In this document: positions 14,083 to 22,098 of the stretch, piece by piece
Layout of the letters: the number at the start of each line of letters is the position of its first letter
How positions within the stretch are numbered: the stretch's first letter is position 1
Origin: JAICWY01 sp964531205
Lineage (GTDB): Bacteria; Vulcanimicrobiota; Vulcanimicrobiia; Vulcanimicrobiales; Vulcanimicrobiaceae
Reading direction: 5' to 3'
Assembly: GCA_964531205.1 (NCBI GenBank)
Contig: CAZHGH010000052.1
Span: 1 to 22,472 of the forward strand
Length of the DNA: 22,472 nucleotides
Notes under the pieces: generated by a model
What the model was told of the DNA's origin: nothing
The model's database searches: none
The model's input: only the letters and a program-made list of their open reading frames with translations
Position numbers and translations under genes: made by a program

Positions 14083-15115
14083 TGGTACGTCCACGCGCAA
14101 AGCCGATCACGTACGAATCAACTTAGAACAAGACGTCGCGTCGAAAGGTGTCGCGAGCGGTTTCGAGTCGTACCGCTTCATTAATTGCGCGCTGCCGGAG
14201 ATCGATCTCAGCGAGGTCGATACACGCAGCACCGTTTTTGGCCGCGCGCTGGCGGCACCCATCCTCATTTCGTGCATGACCGGCGGAACGGCGGATGCCC
14301 AGCGCATCAACCGCGTATTGGCTCGCGTTGCGCAAAACCAAGGCCTCGCGATGGGATTAGGCTCGGGCCGCGCGCTACTGGAGCGTCCCGAACTGCTGGA
14401 AACGTTCGACGTGCGTGACATTGCGCCGGATGTGTTACTTTTGGCGAATCTCGGAGCGGTTCAACTAAACAAAGGTTACGGCGTGAAAGAATGCCGCCGC
14501 TTAATCGAAATGCTGCGCGCGGATGCACTCGTGCTGCATCTCAATGCGATTCAGGAAGCGGTGCAGCCCGAAGGCGATACCGTGTTTCGAGGGTTGCTCG
14601 AGAAAATTCGCGCACTATGCGCGGAGTTCGATGCTCCCGTTATTGTGAAGGAGGTCGGCTGGGGCATCGCACCCGACGCTGTGCGCGCACTATTCGATGC
14701 GGGTGTTGCCGGCGTAGATTTGGCGGGCGCCGGTGGAACCTCGTGGAGCGAAGTCGAGCGCCATCGCATTGGGGATACATGGCGCGCCAATGTTGCGGGA
14801 GCGTTCTCGGGTTGGGGAATTCCGACGGCGGAATGTTTGCGGGCAGCGCGGCGCATCGAACCGCGTGGCATGCTTATTGCAAGCGGCGGAATTCGCAACG
14901 GACTCGACATCGTAAAGGCGCTTGCACTCGGCGCAGACCTGGTCGGCATCGCCGGCCCGTTCTTGCGTGCAGCCGCAAGCAGCTACGATGCCGCAACGGA
15001 TCTGGCACGTGAGTTCGGGCAGGTTTTGCGCGTGGCAATGTTTGGTTTGGGTGAACGCACGCTCGCCGATTTGCGAAACACAAAACGCGTAATACCGGTA
15101 GACGCGGAGATCTAA
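14060..15115 (+). CDS. fni: Type 2 isopentenyl-diphosphate isomerase (FMN-dependent)
   Basis: Interconverts IPP and DMAPP using reduced FMN and Mg2+, balancing the substrates for the prenyl synthase encoded just before it. It has 351 residues, with RKADH at 13-17, SCMTGG at 71-76 (FMN contact), HLNAIQEAVQPEGD at 160-173 (substrate/Mg), KEVGWGI, and GAGGTSW in the phosphate-binding part of the barrel. The start at 14060 is set by GAGGAGG nine bases upstream, inside the preceding gene; an ATG at 14027 only lengthens the frame. Its stop overlaps the hpnC start by one base (TAATG). Confidence 0.94.
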   Translation: MLQRDRVDGTSTRKADHVRINLEQDVASKGVASGFESYRFINCALPEIDLSEVDTRSTVFGRALAAPILISCMTGGTADAQRINRVLARVAQNQGLAMGLGSGRALLERPELLETFDVRDIAPDVLLLANLGAVQLNKGYGVKECRRLIEMLRADALVLHLNAIQEAVQPEGDTVFRGLLEKIRALCAEFDAPVIVKEVGWGIAPDAVRALFDAGVAGVDLAGAGGTSWSEVERHRIGDTWRANVAGAFSGWGIPTAECLRAARRIEPRGMLIASGGIRNGLDIVKALALGADLVGIAGPFLRAAASSYDAATDLAREFGQVLRVAMFGLGERTLADLRNTKRVIPVDAEI

Positions 15116-15966
15116 TGCCCGGCGATCTTCAGCGAACAGCCGACGCGTATTGCCGTCAGTTGGCGACGACGCATTATGAGAACTTCGTCGTGGCTTCGAA
15201 GATCGTACCGGGCCGTCTAAGGCTCGATTTAATGCGATTTTATGCGTTTTGTCGCACGACGGACGATCTTGGCGACGAAAGCGCATCGCGCGAAGAAGCG
15301 CTAACGCGGCTCGCGCGCTGGCGGGAAGAGACCGAAGCATTCTTCGCCGGTGCGGCGCCGGTGCATCCGGTGCTGATCGCACTCGAAGACACAGTCGCGC
15401 ACTACGGACTCGACAAACAGCCGTTCGTGGATCTCATCTCTGCAAACGAACAGGACCAACGCGTGTTGCAGTATGAGATATGGCAGCAACTGCACGCATA
15501 CTGCATGCTTTCAGCCGCGCCGGTAGGCCGCGTGGTGCTACGCTTCTTCGGAATAGCGAGTCCCGTTACGGAGAAGCTCTCGGACGACGTGTGCATCGGG
15601 CTGCAATTGGCGAATCACGCGCAAGACGTCAGCCGGGATGCGCGCATCGGCCGGCGCTATTTGTTGCAAGAAGATATCGATCGCGGCGGAACGGAGTTCG
15701 CGGTGCAGGCGCTCGTGGAACGTGCGCGCGCGCTGCTTGCATCGGGCAAGACGCTCGAGGGGATGGCACCCGGAGTGCTACGATTGCAACTCGCACTCTA
15801 CCGCTTGGGCGGACTTGCGATCTGCGACGCGATTGCGCGTATTGGCTATCGGACGGAAGTGACACGGCCGTCGGTATCGAAGCGCACGAAGATGGCGATA
15901 CTCGCGCGGGCCGCTCTAGAAGCGGCCGGACGTAACGGACAGGTGCGCAATGCTGAAACTGCTTGA
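15115..15966 (+). CDS. hpnC: Hydroxysqualene synthase HpnC
   Basis: Squalene/phytoene synthase-fold enzyme. In the HpnCDE route HpnC converts presqualene diphosphate to hydroxysqualene. It has 283 residues with the first aspartate motif DDLGD at 50-54 and the second as NHAQDVSRD (168-176), then RRYLLQED. The second motif has N-x-x-Q-D where phytoene synthases usually have N-x-x-R-D, in line with HpnC rather than HpnD. The ATG at 15115 has GGAGA five to six bases before it. The end overlaps hpnD by 17 bp. Confidence 0.9.
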   Translation: MPGDLQRTADAYCRQLATTHYENFVVASKIVPGRLRLDLMRFYAFCRTTDDLGDESASREEALTRLARWREETEAFFAGAAPVHPVLIALEDTVAHYGLDKQPFVDLISANEQDQRVLQYEIWQQLHAYCMLSAAPVGRVVLRFFGIASPVTEKLSDDVCIGLQLANHAQDVSRDARIGRRYLLQEDIDRGGTEFAVQALVERARALLASGKTLEGMAPGVLRLQLALYRLGGLAICDAIARIGYRTEVTRPSVSKRTKMAILARAALEAAGRNGQVRNAETA

Positions 15967-16849
15967 AGCCGTCCGCTACGTGCGCCGCCCGCAAACCGTG
16001 GATGCCGAAGCCGAGCGCTTCAACGGGCAAATGGCGCGTCGTGAGGCTAAGAACTTTTATTGGGGATTCGTTTCGCTGCCGCACGATCAGCGCATGGCTA
16101 TCTACGCGCTCTACAATCTTGCGCGTCAGGTAGATGACGATGTCGATAGCGCGCCGTCGTTTACGCTAATTCCCGATCGTCTCGCGGAGCAGCGGCAGCG
16201 CGTACGCGACTGTTATGCAGGCGTTCCCCCGCCGGACAGCGATCCGGTCATGCAAGTGCTCGCCAAGGCGGTACGCCGCTACGATATTCCGGAGTCGGAA
16301 TTGCAAGCGCTCATTGACGGCGTCGAGCGCGACTGCACGTGTCTACGCTATGAAACGTGGAGCGAGCTGCGTGAATACTGTTTTCTCGTCGCATCTATCG
16401 TCGGACGCATGTGCGTGCGCATCTTCGGTTTTACCGACGCAGCGGCGCTGCAGCGAGCCGTTGATTTAGGTCTCGCATTACAGCTCACAAACATTTTGCG
16501 CGACGTGCGCGAAGACGCAGAGATGGCCCGCATCTATTTGCCGCAAGAAGATCTGCGCCGCTTCGGTATCACCGACGAAGCGATACTGCGCGGTGAGCCG
16601 GGAGAAGGCTGGAACGCGCTGGTCGCATTCGAAGCGCAGCGCGCACGCGAACTCTTCGAAAGCGGTTACGAAGTGCTGCGGTACATTCCGCGGCGCGCCG
16701 GCGCGTGCGTGCAAACGATGGCGGGCATCTACGAAGGCATTCTGCAAAAGATCGAACGCGATCCGCAGTTGCCGCTGCGCGAACGAGCCGCGCTGTCAAA
16801 GAGCGAGAAGCTGCGCGTGGTGTTGGGTTCGTGGCTGCGCCCTGCGTAG
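15950..16849 (+). CDS. hpnD: Presqualene diphosphate synthase HpnD
   Basis: Condenses two farnesyl diphosphates to presqualene diphosphate, the first committed step of the HpnCDE squalene route. It has 299 residues with the first aspartate motif VDDDVD at 61-66 and the second motif NILRDVRED at 181-189, followed by ARIYLPQED, a standard squalene/phytoene synthase arrangement. ATG 15950 lies within the end of hpnC, with ACAGG upstream. It overlaps hpnE by 19 bp. The order C-D-E directly before the cyclase supports the assignment over phytoene synthase. Confidence 0.92.
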   Translation: MLKLLEAVRYVRRPQTVDAEAERFNGQMARREAKNFYWGFVSLPHDQRMAIYALYNLARQVDDDVDSAPSFTLIPDRLAEQRQRVRDCYAGVPPPDSDPVMQVLAKAVRRYDIPESELQALIDGVERDCTCLRYETWSELREYCFLVASIVGRMCVRIFGFTDAAALQRAVDLGLALQLTNILRDVREDAEMARIYLPQEDLRRFGITDEAILRGEPGEGWNALVAFEAQRARELFESGYEVLRYIPRRAGACVQTMAGIYEGILQKIERDPQLPLRERAALSKSEKLRVVLGSWLRPA

Positions 16850-18129
16850 CCGTCGTCGGCGGCGGTCTTGCGGGGCTGTCGGCGGCGATGGAGTTAAAAG
16901 ACGCGGGTTGGCACGTCGAACTGTTCGAGCGCAGCCGGTTATTAGGCGGCCGTGCCACGTCGTTTGAAGTCGATGGACACGTCGTCGACAACGGCCAGCA
17001 CGTGTATCTGGCATGCTGCACGGAATTCGTACGCTTCGTCGAGCGTGTAGGCATGGGCAACGCGTTGCATCTGCAAGATCGTTTCGAAGTTGTCGTATAC
17101 GGAAAAAACGGCGTCCGCACGGGACTGCGCGCCGCCGATCTGCCGGCTCCGTTTCACTTGCTCGCATCGTTTTTTGGCTACAAACATCTTTCGGTTTCCG
17201 GCAAAATGCAAATCGCACGGGCACTCGGTGCACTGACGATCGCGCCGTCCTCTGCGACGCCGAATATCAGTTTTGCGCAGTGGCTTGAAGCGCGCGGTCA
17301 GAGCCGCGAGACGATCCGCAGTTTTTGGGAGCCCTTCCTCGTTCCGGCGCTGAATGCGCCGTTGGAACGCATGAGCGCCGCCGAAGCGGCGTTCGTGATT
17401 TCTACGGCGTTCTTGAAAGATCGTGGTGCGGCGCGTTTCGGGTATTCGAAAGTTCCGCTGGCGAACATCATGGATGCGGCGGCATCGCGCCTGGACAAAG
17501 TTCATCGTTCGACCGCTGTCTTTTCTATGGAAGCGGACGCGCATGACATCGTTTTGCACGCGAGCGACGACGAACTTCGATTCGATGCAGCGGTGCTTGC
17601 GGTGAGCCCGCGCGCGCTGGCGCGGCTGCTCGACGACGATCCTGCCGCGTTCGGCGTTCCGGCGCTCAATGTGTACGAGCCGTTTGCGATCATGGACGTG
17701 CATTTGTGGTACGACGGGGCGCCGCTGGAGTTCGATTTTGCGGCGATTCTCGACTCGCCGGTGCAGTGGGTCTTTCAAAAAGCTCCGGGATATCTGTGCT
17801 GTAGCATAAGCGCGGCGGACGAGTTGGTAGCGAAACCGACGAGCGAGATGGTCGAGTACGCGTGGCGCGAGGCGCAAGCTGCGTTGCCGCTTTCCGGTGC
17901 GCGCTTGGAGCGCGGTGCCGCAACGCGCAACCCCGAGGGCACGTACCTCGCCGCTCCGGGTGCGATGCGTCCGGGTCCGCGCACGGCGTTGCCGAATCTC
18001 GCAATCGCCGGCGCGTGGACGGCTACAGGGTGGCCGGATACGATGGAATCAGCTGTGCGAAGCGGCCTCTCTGCGGCAAGATCGCTTTTAGAGTCGAACG
18101 TACGAACCCAGGAGAGTATATTTGCCTGA
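16831..18129 (+). CDS. hpnE: Hydroxysqualene dehydroxylase (squalene-associated FAD-dependent desaturase) HpnE
   Basis: FAD enzyme that reduces hydroxysqualene to squalene. It has 432 residues from GTG 16831. The N-terminal dinucleotide motif VAVVGGGLAGLSAA begins at about residue 6, with ERSRLLGGRATSF following. The C-terminal FAD motif is AGAWTATGWPDTMESAVRSG, diagnostic of the amine-oxidase/desaturase fold and close to HpnE. The open frame runs back to 16705 inside hpnD, but starts there would place over 40 unrelated residues before the FAD motif. The GTG overlaps the hpnD end by 19 bp and has only a weak ribosome site, so coupling to hpnD is likely. Confidence 0.92.
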   Translation: MAAPCVAVVGGGLAGLSAAMELKDAGWHVELFERSRLLGGRATSFEVDGHVVDNGQHVYLACCTEFVRFVERVGMGNALHLQDRFEVVVYGKNGVRTGLRAADLPAPFHLLASFFGYKHLSVSGKMQIARALGALTIAPSSATPNISFAQWLEARGQSRETIRSFWEPFLVPALNAPLERMSAAEAAFVISTAFLKDRGAARFGYSKVPLANIMDAAASRLDKVHRSTAVFSMEADAHDIVLHASDDELRFDAAVLAVSPRALARLLDDDPAAFGVPALNVYEPFAIMDVHLWYDGAPLEFDFAAILDSPVQWVFQKAPGYLCCSISAADELVAKPTSEMVEYAWREAQAALPLSGARLERGAATRNPEGTYLAAPGAMRPGPRTALPNLAIAGAWTATGWPDTMESAVRSGLSAARSLLESNVRTQESIFA

Positions 18130-20014
18130 TCACTTGCAGTTGGCCGTGCAGTGGCTGTTGGATAACCAACATCCGGACGGCTGGTGGACCGACGAACTCG
18201 AGACGAACGTCACGATGACGGCGGAGCACGTGCTGCTCATGCGTTTTCTCGGCGTCGAGATCGACTCAATCCGCGCCGGCGCGATTAAGCACATCCTGCA
18301 CCATCAGCGCGAAGACGGCTCGTGGGCACTCTACTACGATGGGCCCGCCGACCTCAGCACGACGATCGAAGCATACGTTGCGCTGAAAGTACTCGGCGTC
18401 GATTCCGCGCGTGATGAAATGCAGCGCGCGCTCGGTGTAATTCGCAAACTCGGTGGACTTGCGGATGCGCGCGTCTTCACGAAGATTTGGATGGCGCTGT
18501 TTGGAAAATATCCGTGGGACGGCATTCCTACCATGCCGCCGGAGATCGTCTACTTTCCGCCGTGGATGCCGTTCAATCTCTACGATTTTTCATGCTGGGC
18601 GCGCGGAACGGTCGGACCGTTGTGCGTTGTAATTGCGCGCAGGCCTGTGCGCGATCTCGGGGTCGATGTTTCTGAGATCGTCAATCCCGGAACGCACGAT
18701 CGCATGCACCAGGTGCCCGGAACCGGCTGGCTCTGGTGGGTCGATAAAGCGCTGAAGCTGTACGAGGCATCGCCGTTCAAACCGACGCGCGAAGCTGCGT
18801 GTAAGAAAATGATCGAGTGGGTTATCGAACGGCAAGAAGCCGACGGTAGCTGGGGCGGGATTCAGCCGCCGTGGGTGTATTCGCTCATCGCGCTCAATCT
18901 CCAAGGCTACGGCGTCGATCATCCGGTCATGCAAAAAGGCTTGCGCGGAATGGATCGTTTCGCGTTTGAAGATGAAACCGGCTGGCGTTTTCAAGCCTGC
19001 ATGTCGCCCGTGTGGGATACCGCGTGGGCGGTGCGCGCACTCTATCAAGCCGGATTGCGCGCGGATCATCCGGCGATGCGCAAAGCCGTCGACTGGTTGC
19101 TGCAGGAACAAATCGATCCGAAAGCGCCTGGCGATTGGCGCGTGCGCTGCCCCGGCGTCGACAACGGCGGATGGGCATTCGAATTCGACAACGACGCTTA
19201 TCCGGATGTCGACGACACGGCTGTTATCGTTTGTTCGTTGCTCGAAGGCGGCGATTTAGAGACCGTGCGCGAGCCGATCCGCCGCGCCGTCGAATGGACG
19301 CTCGCGATGAAATCGGATAACGGCGCATGGGGCGCGTTCGATCGCAACAACATGAGCGAGATTCTCTACCGCATGCCGTTCTCAGATTTTGGCGCGATGA
19401 TCGATCCGCCATCGGAAGACGTCACTGCGCACGTTGTCGAGATGTGTGCGATGCTCGGACGCGACCAGAGCGATCCGGATGTTGCAGACGCGTTGAAGTA
19501 TCTGCGCGAGACGCAGAAGCCGGGCGGATCGTGGTTCGGACGCTGGGGCGTAAACCACATCTATGGAACGTGGTGCGTCGTCTCGGCGCTCGCGCAGCTT
19601 CCCGGCGGCAGCGCACGCGACATGATCGAACGCGCGGTTCAGTGGGTCGTCTCCAAGCAGAACGCCGACGGCGGCTGGGGCGAGAGCTGCCACTCGTACG
19701 TGGATGAATCGTTCGCCGGCATCGGCACGAGCACGCCTTCGCAGACCGCGTGGGCGGTGATGACGCTGCAGTGGGCGGGACTGGGCAACCATCCCTCGGC
19801 GCAGCGGGGTCTGGAATTCTTAAGGGAACGGCAGCGGGCCGACGGAACGTGGGACGAGCCGTATTTCACGGGAACGGGGTTCCCTCGCGATTTCTATTTG
19901 AACTATCATATGTACCGGCATCTGTTTCCGACGATGGCGCTCGCGATGGACGCGCGCTACCGGGCGAACGCGGGGGCCGGGCACGCCACGGGAGAGCAGG
20001 TCACCGTTTCATGA
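18122..20014 (+). CDS. shc: Squalene-hopene cyclase
   Basis: Membrane-associated class II triterpene cyclase (HpnF) that protonates squalene and folds it to hopene/hopanol. It has 630 residues, the normal length. The catalytic acid motif DVDD is at residues 362-365. Several QW repeats are visible (QREDGSW, QEADGSWGG, KSDNGAWGAF, QKPGGSWFGRWG, QNADGGWGE, QRADGTWDE). GTGFPRDFYLNYHMYRHLFP is at the C-terminus. The start is TTG at 18122, backed by AGGAG seven bases upstream and by the usual opening L..AVQWLLDNQHPDGWW. It overlaps the hpnE stop by 8 bp and ends ATGA-coupled to hpnH. Confidence 0.97.
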   Translation: MPDHLQLAVQWLLDNQHPDGWWTDELETNVTMTAEHVLLMRFLGVEIDSIRAGAIKHILHHQREDGSWALYYDGPADLSTTIEAYVALKVLGVDSARDEMQRALGVIRKLGGLADARVFTKIWMALFGKYPWDGIPTMPPEIVYFPPWMPFNLYDFSCWARGTVGPLCVVIARRPVRDLGVDVSEIVNPGTHDRMHQVPGTGWLWWVDKALKLYEASPFKPTREAACKKMIEWVIERQEADGSWGGIQPPWVYSLIALNLQGYGVDHPVMQKGLRGMDRFAFEDETGWRFQACMSPVWDTAWAVRALYQAGLRADHPAMRKAVDWLLQEQIDPKAPGDWRVRCPGVDNGGWAFEFDNDAYPDVDDTAVIVCSLLEGGDLETVREPIRRAVEWTLAMKSDNGAWGAFDRNNMSEILYRMPFSDFGAMIDPPSEDVTAHVVEMCAMLGRDQSDPDVADALKYLRETQKPGGSWFGRWGVNHIYGTWCVVSALAQLPGGSARDMIERAVQWVVSKQNADGGWGESCHSYVDESFAGIGTSTPSQTAWAVMTLQWAGLGNHPSAQRGLEFLRERQRADGTWDEPYFTGTGFPRDFYLNYHMYRHLFPTMALAMDARYRANAGAGHATGEQVTVS

Positions 20015-21018
20015 GTACGCCTTTCGCACAGAAACTCGAAATCGCCAAGTATATCTTCGGCAAGAAGCTCAAGGGCGAGAAAAAGTATCCGCTCGTCATG
20101 GAGCTGGAGCCGCTGTTTCAATGCAATCTCGCCTGCGCGGGATGCGGCAAGATTCAGCATCCGGCGGAGACGTTGCGCAAACGCCTTTCCGTTGAAGATT
20201 GCGTCGCGGCGGTGGAAGAATGCGGCGCTCCAGTGATCTCCATCGCGGGCGGCGAGCCGTTGGTGTATGAAGAACTGCCGCGCCTCGTGGACGAGCTCAT
20301 CAAGCGCAAGAAGGTCGTGATCGTTTGCACGAACGCGCTGCTGCTCGAGAAGAAGATCGACAAATTCAAACCGCATCCGCTCTTCACGTGGATGATCCAC
20401 ATGGACGGACTCAAAGAACGCCACGATCAAATCGTCTGCCGCGACGGCACGTTCGACAAAGCCGTTGCTGCGATCAAAGTGGCGCAAGCCAAAGGCTTCC
20501 GCGTCTCGACGAACACGACGTTCTTCGAGCCCGACGATGCGAACACGATTCGTGCGGTGCTCGATTATCTGAACGACGAACTCAAAGTCGATTCGATGCA
20601 AATCTCACCTGGATTTGCGTATGAGAAGGCGCCCGACCAAGAGCATTTCCTCGGCGTCGAGAAAACGCGGCAAATTTTCCGCGAAGCGTTCTCCGGCGGC
20701 AAGCGCAAGAAGTGGCGCCTGAACCACAGTCCGGTGTTCCTCGATTTCCTCGAAGGGAAGCTCGACATGGAATGCACGCCGTGGGGCATTCCGTCGTACT
20801 CGCTCTTCGGCTGGCAGCGTCCGTGCTATCTGATGTCGGATGAGCCGTACGCGCAGACGTACAAAGAGCTCATCGAAGAAACGGATTGGTCGAAGTACGG
20901 CCGCGGCAAACATCCTAAGTGCGCGAATTGCATGGCGCACTGCGGCTACGAGCCGACCGCTGTCGCAAAGACGACCGGCTCCATCAAGGAGAGCATTCGC
21001 GCGGCACTTGCGCACTAA
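20011..21018 (+). CDS. hpnH: Adenosyl-hopene transferase HpnH (radical SAM)
   Basis: Radical SAM enzyme that attaches a 5'-deoxyadenosyl group to hopene, forming adenosylhopane, the first step towards C35 hopanoids. It has 335 residues. The [4Fe-4S] motif CNLACAGC gives C38, C42 and C45, followed by the SAM-binding region SIAGGEPLVYEELP. Further cysteines near the end (RPCYLMSD, KCANCMAHCGYEP) match the family's conserved C-terminal part. ATG 20011 overlaps the cyclase stop as ATGA. It overlaps the following hpnA by about 11 bp. Confidence 0.95.
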   Translation: MSTPFAQKLEIAKYIFGKKLKGEKKYPLVMELEPLFQCNLACAGCGKIQHPAETLRKRLSVEDCVAAVEECGAPVISIAGGEPLVYEELPRLVDELIKRKKVVIVCTNALLLEKKIDKFKPHPLFTWMIHMDGLKERHDQIVCRDGTFDKAVAAIKVAQAKGFRVSTNTTFFEPDDANTIRAVLDYLNDELKVDSMQISPGFAYEKAPDQEHFLGVEKTRQIFREAFSGGKRKKWRLNHSPVFLDFLEGKLDMECTPWGIPSYSLFGWQRPCYLMSDEPYAQTYKELIEETDWSKYGRGKHPKCANCMAHCGYEPTAVAKTTGSIKESIRAALAH

Positions 21019-22066
21019 CGGTTCGACCGACACCGTCTTTTTAACCGGCGCGAGCGGTTTTGTCGGAGCGCATGTGCTTCGCGAACTGCTCGACGCCGGT
21101 TATCACGTACGCGCCCTCTATCGTCATNNNNNNNNNNNNNNNNNNNNNNNNNNNNNNNNNNNNNNNNNNNNNNNNNNNNNNNNNNNNNNNNNNNNNNNNN
21201 NNNNNNNNNNNNNNNNNNNNNNNNNNNAAGGCGACCTCACCAACGTAGGCGCCTTCGCCCGCGCGCTCGACGGCTGCCGTTACGTCGTGCACTGCGCAGC
21301 GCTCTACTCATTTGCGCCCTCCGATCGCGCGCTCGTTAAGAAAGTCAATGTCACCGGAACTGCAAGCCTCGTCGAAGCGGCGCGCGTAGCGGGCGTTGAG
21401 CGCGTGGTCCTTACGTCCAGTTCCGCAACGCTCGGCGCATCCGACAACGGACGTGCGCGTAACGAAAATGATTGGGCAACCGAAGGCGCAGCGTCGAGCT
21501 ACCATCATTCAAAGTTGGAACAAGAACGCGCCGCATTCGCGGGACGCGTTCCCGTGGTCGCGTTGCTTCCAACGGCACCTGTTGGACCGGGCGATTGGAA
21601 ACCGACGCCGACCGGACAGATGATCGTCGATTTTGCTCGCGGCAAGATGGTCGTTAAGCCGCCGCGCGGCGGACTGAACCTGGTACCGGTTGAGGATGTC
21701 GCGCGCGCACATGTTACGGCGCTCGTGCGCGGACGCACCGGTGAACGCTACATCCTCGGTGGCGACAATCTGCTGCTCGACGACGTGTGGCAACTGCTTG
21801 CGGAGATCACGGGCAAACCAATGCCGAAGTATCGACTTCCGCATGCATTGTTGATGACCATGGGTTATGTCGACGAACTGCGTTGCCGTATGCAGAAGAA
21901 CGCGCAACCCGCAGTCCCGCTCGAAGGCGTACGCATGTCGCGCGAGCGCATGTTCGCCGACTCATCCAAAGCCGCGCGCGAATTAGATTTTCGTCCCGGA
22001 CCGGTGCGCGATGCGCTGCAACGCGCTTTGCAATGGTACCGGGACAACAGGTATTTGTCATCCTGA
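21008..22066 (+). CDS. hpnA: Hopanoid-associated sugar epimerase HpnA, interrupted by an assembly gap
   Basis: Short-chain dehydrogenase/epimerase-like protein with the NAD(P)-binding motif TGASGFVGAHV near the N-terminus. After the gap come GDLTN, the catalytic-type YHHSKLEQE (Y-x-x-x-K), LLPTAPVGPGDWKPTPTG and PVEDVARAH, all typical of HpnA; its exact reaction in hopanoid synthesis is not settled. The 100-N run at 21128-21227 falls between RALYRH and GDL. The frame happens to read through it, but the true number of missing residues is unknown. The start is given as TTG 21008; no ATG precedes the nucleotide-binding motif in frame. The stop codon lies inside the dispersed repeat. Confidence 0.88.
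   Translation: MRTNGSTDTVFLTGASGFVGAHVLRELLDAGYHVRALYRHXXXXXXXXXXXXXXXXXXXXXXXXXXXXXXXXXXGDLTNVGAFARALDGCRYVVHCAALYSFAPSDRALVKKVNVTGTASLVEAARVAGVERVVLTSSSATLGASDNGRARNENDWATEGAASSYHHSKLEQERAAFAGRVPVVALLPTAPVGPGDWKPTPTGQMIVDFARGKMVVKPPRGGLNLVPVEDVARAHVTALVRGRTGERYILGGDNLLLDDVWQLLAEITGKPMPKYRLPHALLMTMGYVDELRCRMQKNAQPAVPLEGVRMSRERMFADSSKAARELDFRPGPVRDALQRALQWYRDNRYLSS
21128..21227. other. Assembly gap of exactly 100 N
   Basis: Placeholder of standard size inside hpnA. In typical HpnA proteins the distance between the RALxR strand and GDL is about 17 residues, so the missing DNA is probably nearer 50 bases than 100. That estimate rests on remembered family architecture. Confidence 0.97.
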
Positions 22067-22098
22067 GCTTGTCGAAGGACCCTGAGCTTGTCGAAGGG
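22057..22098. repeat. Tandem copy of a CCTGAGCTTGTCGAAGG dispersed repeat
   Basis: CCTGAGCTTGTCGAAGG occurs at 22062-22078 and again at 22081-22097, a 19-bp period, preceded by GTCAT. This sequence is a common short interspersed repeat in many bacterial genomes and often yields spurious SFDKLRMT-type translations on the opposite strand. Here it spans the hpnA stop codon and the expected start region of hpnG. An 11-base fragment of it, CCTTCGACAAG, also occurs after fumC at 7304-7314. Confidence 0.75.

Noticed and set aside
16942..17877. 311-codon minus-strand frame opposite hpnE
   Set aside because: Arg-rich shadow frame with no family features; hpnE has complete FAD motifs on the other strand.
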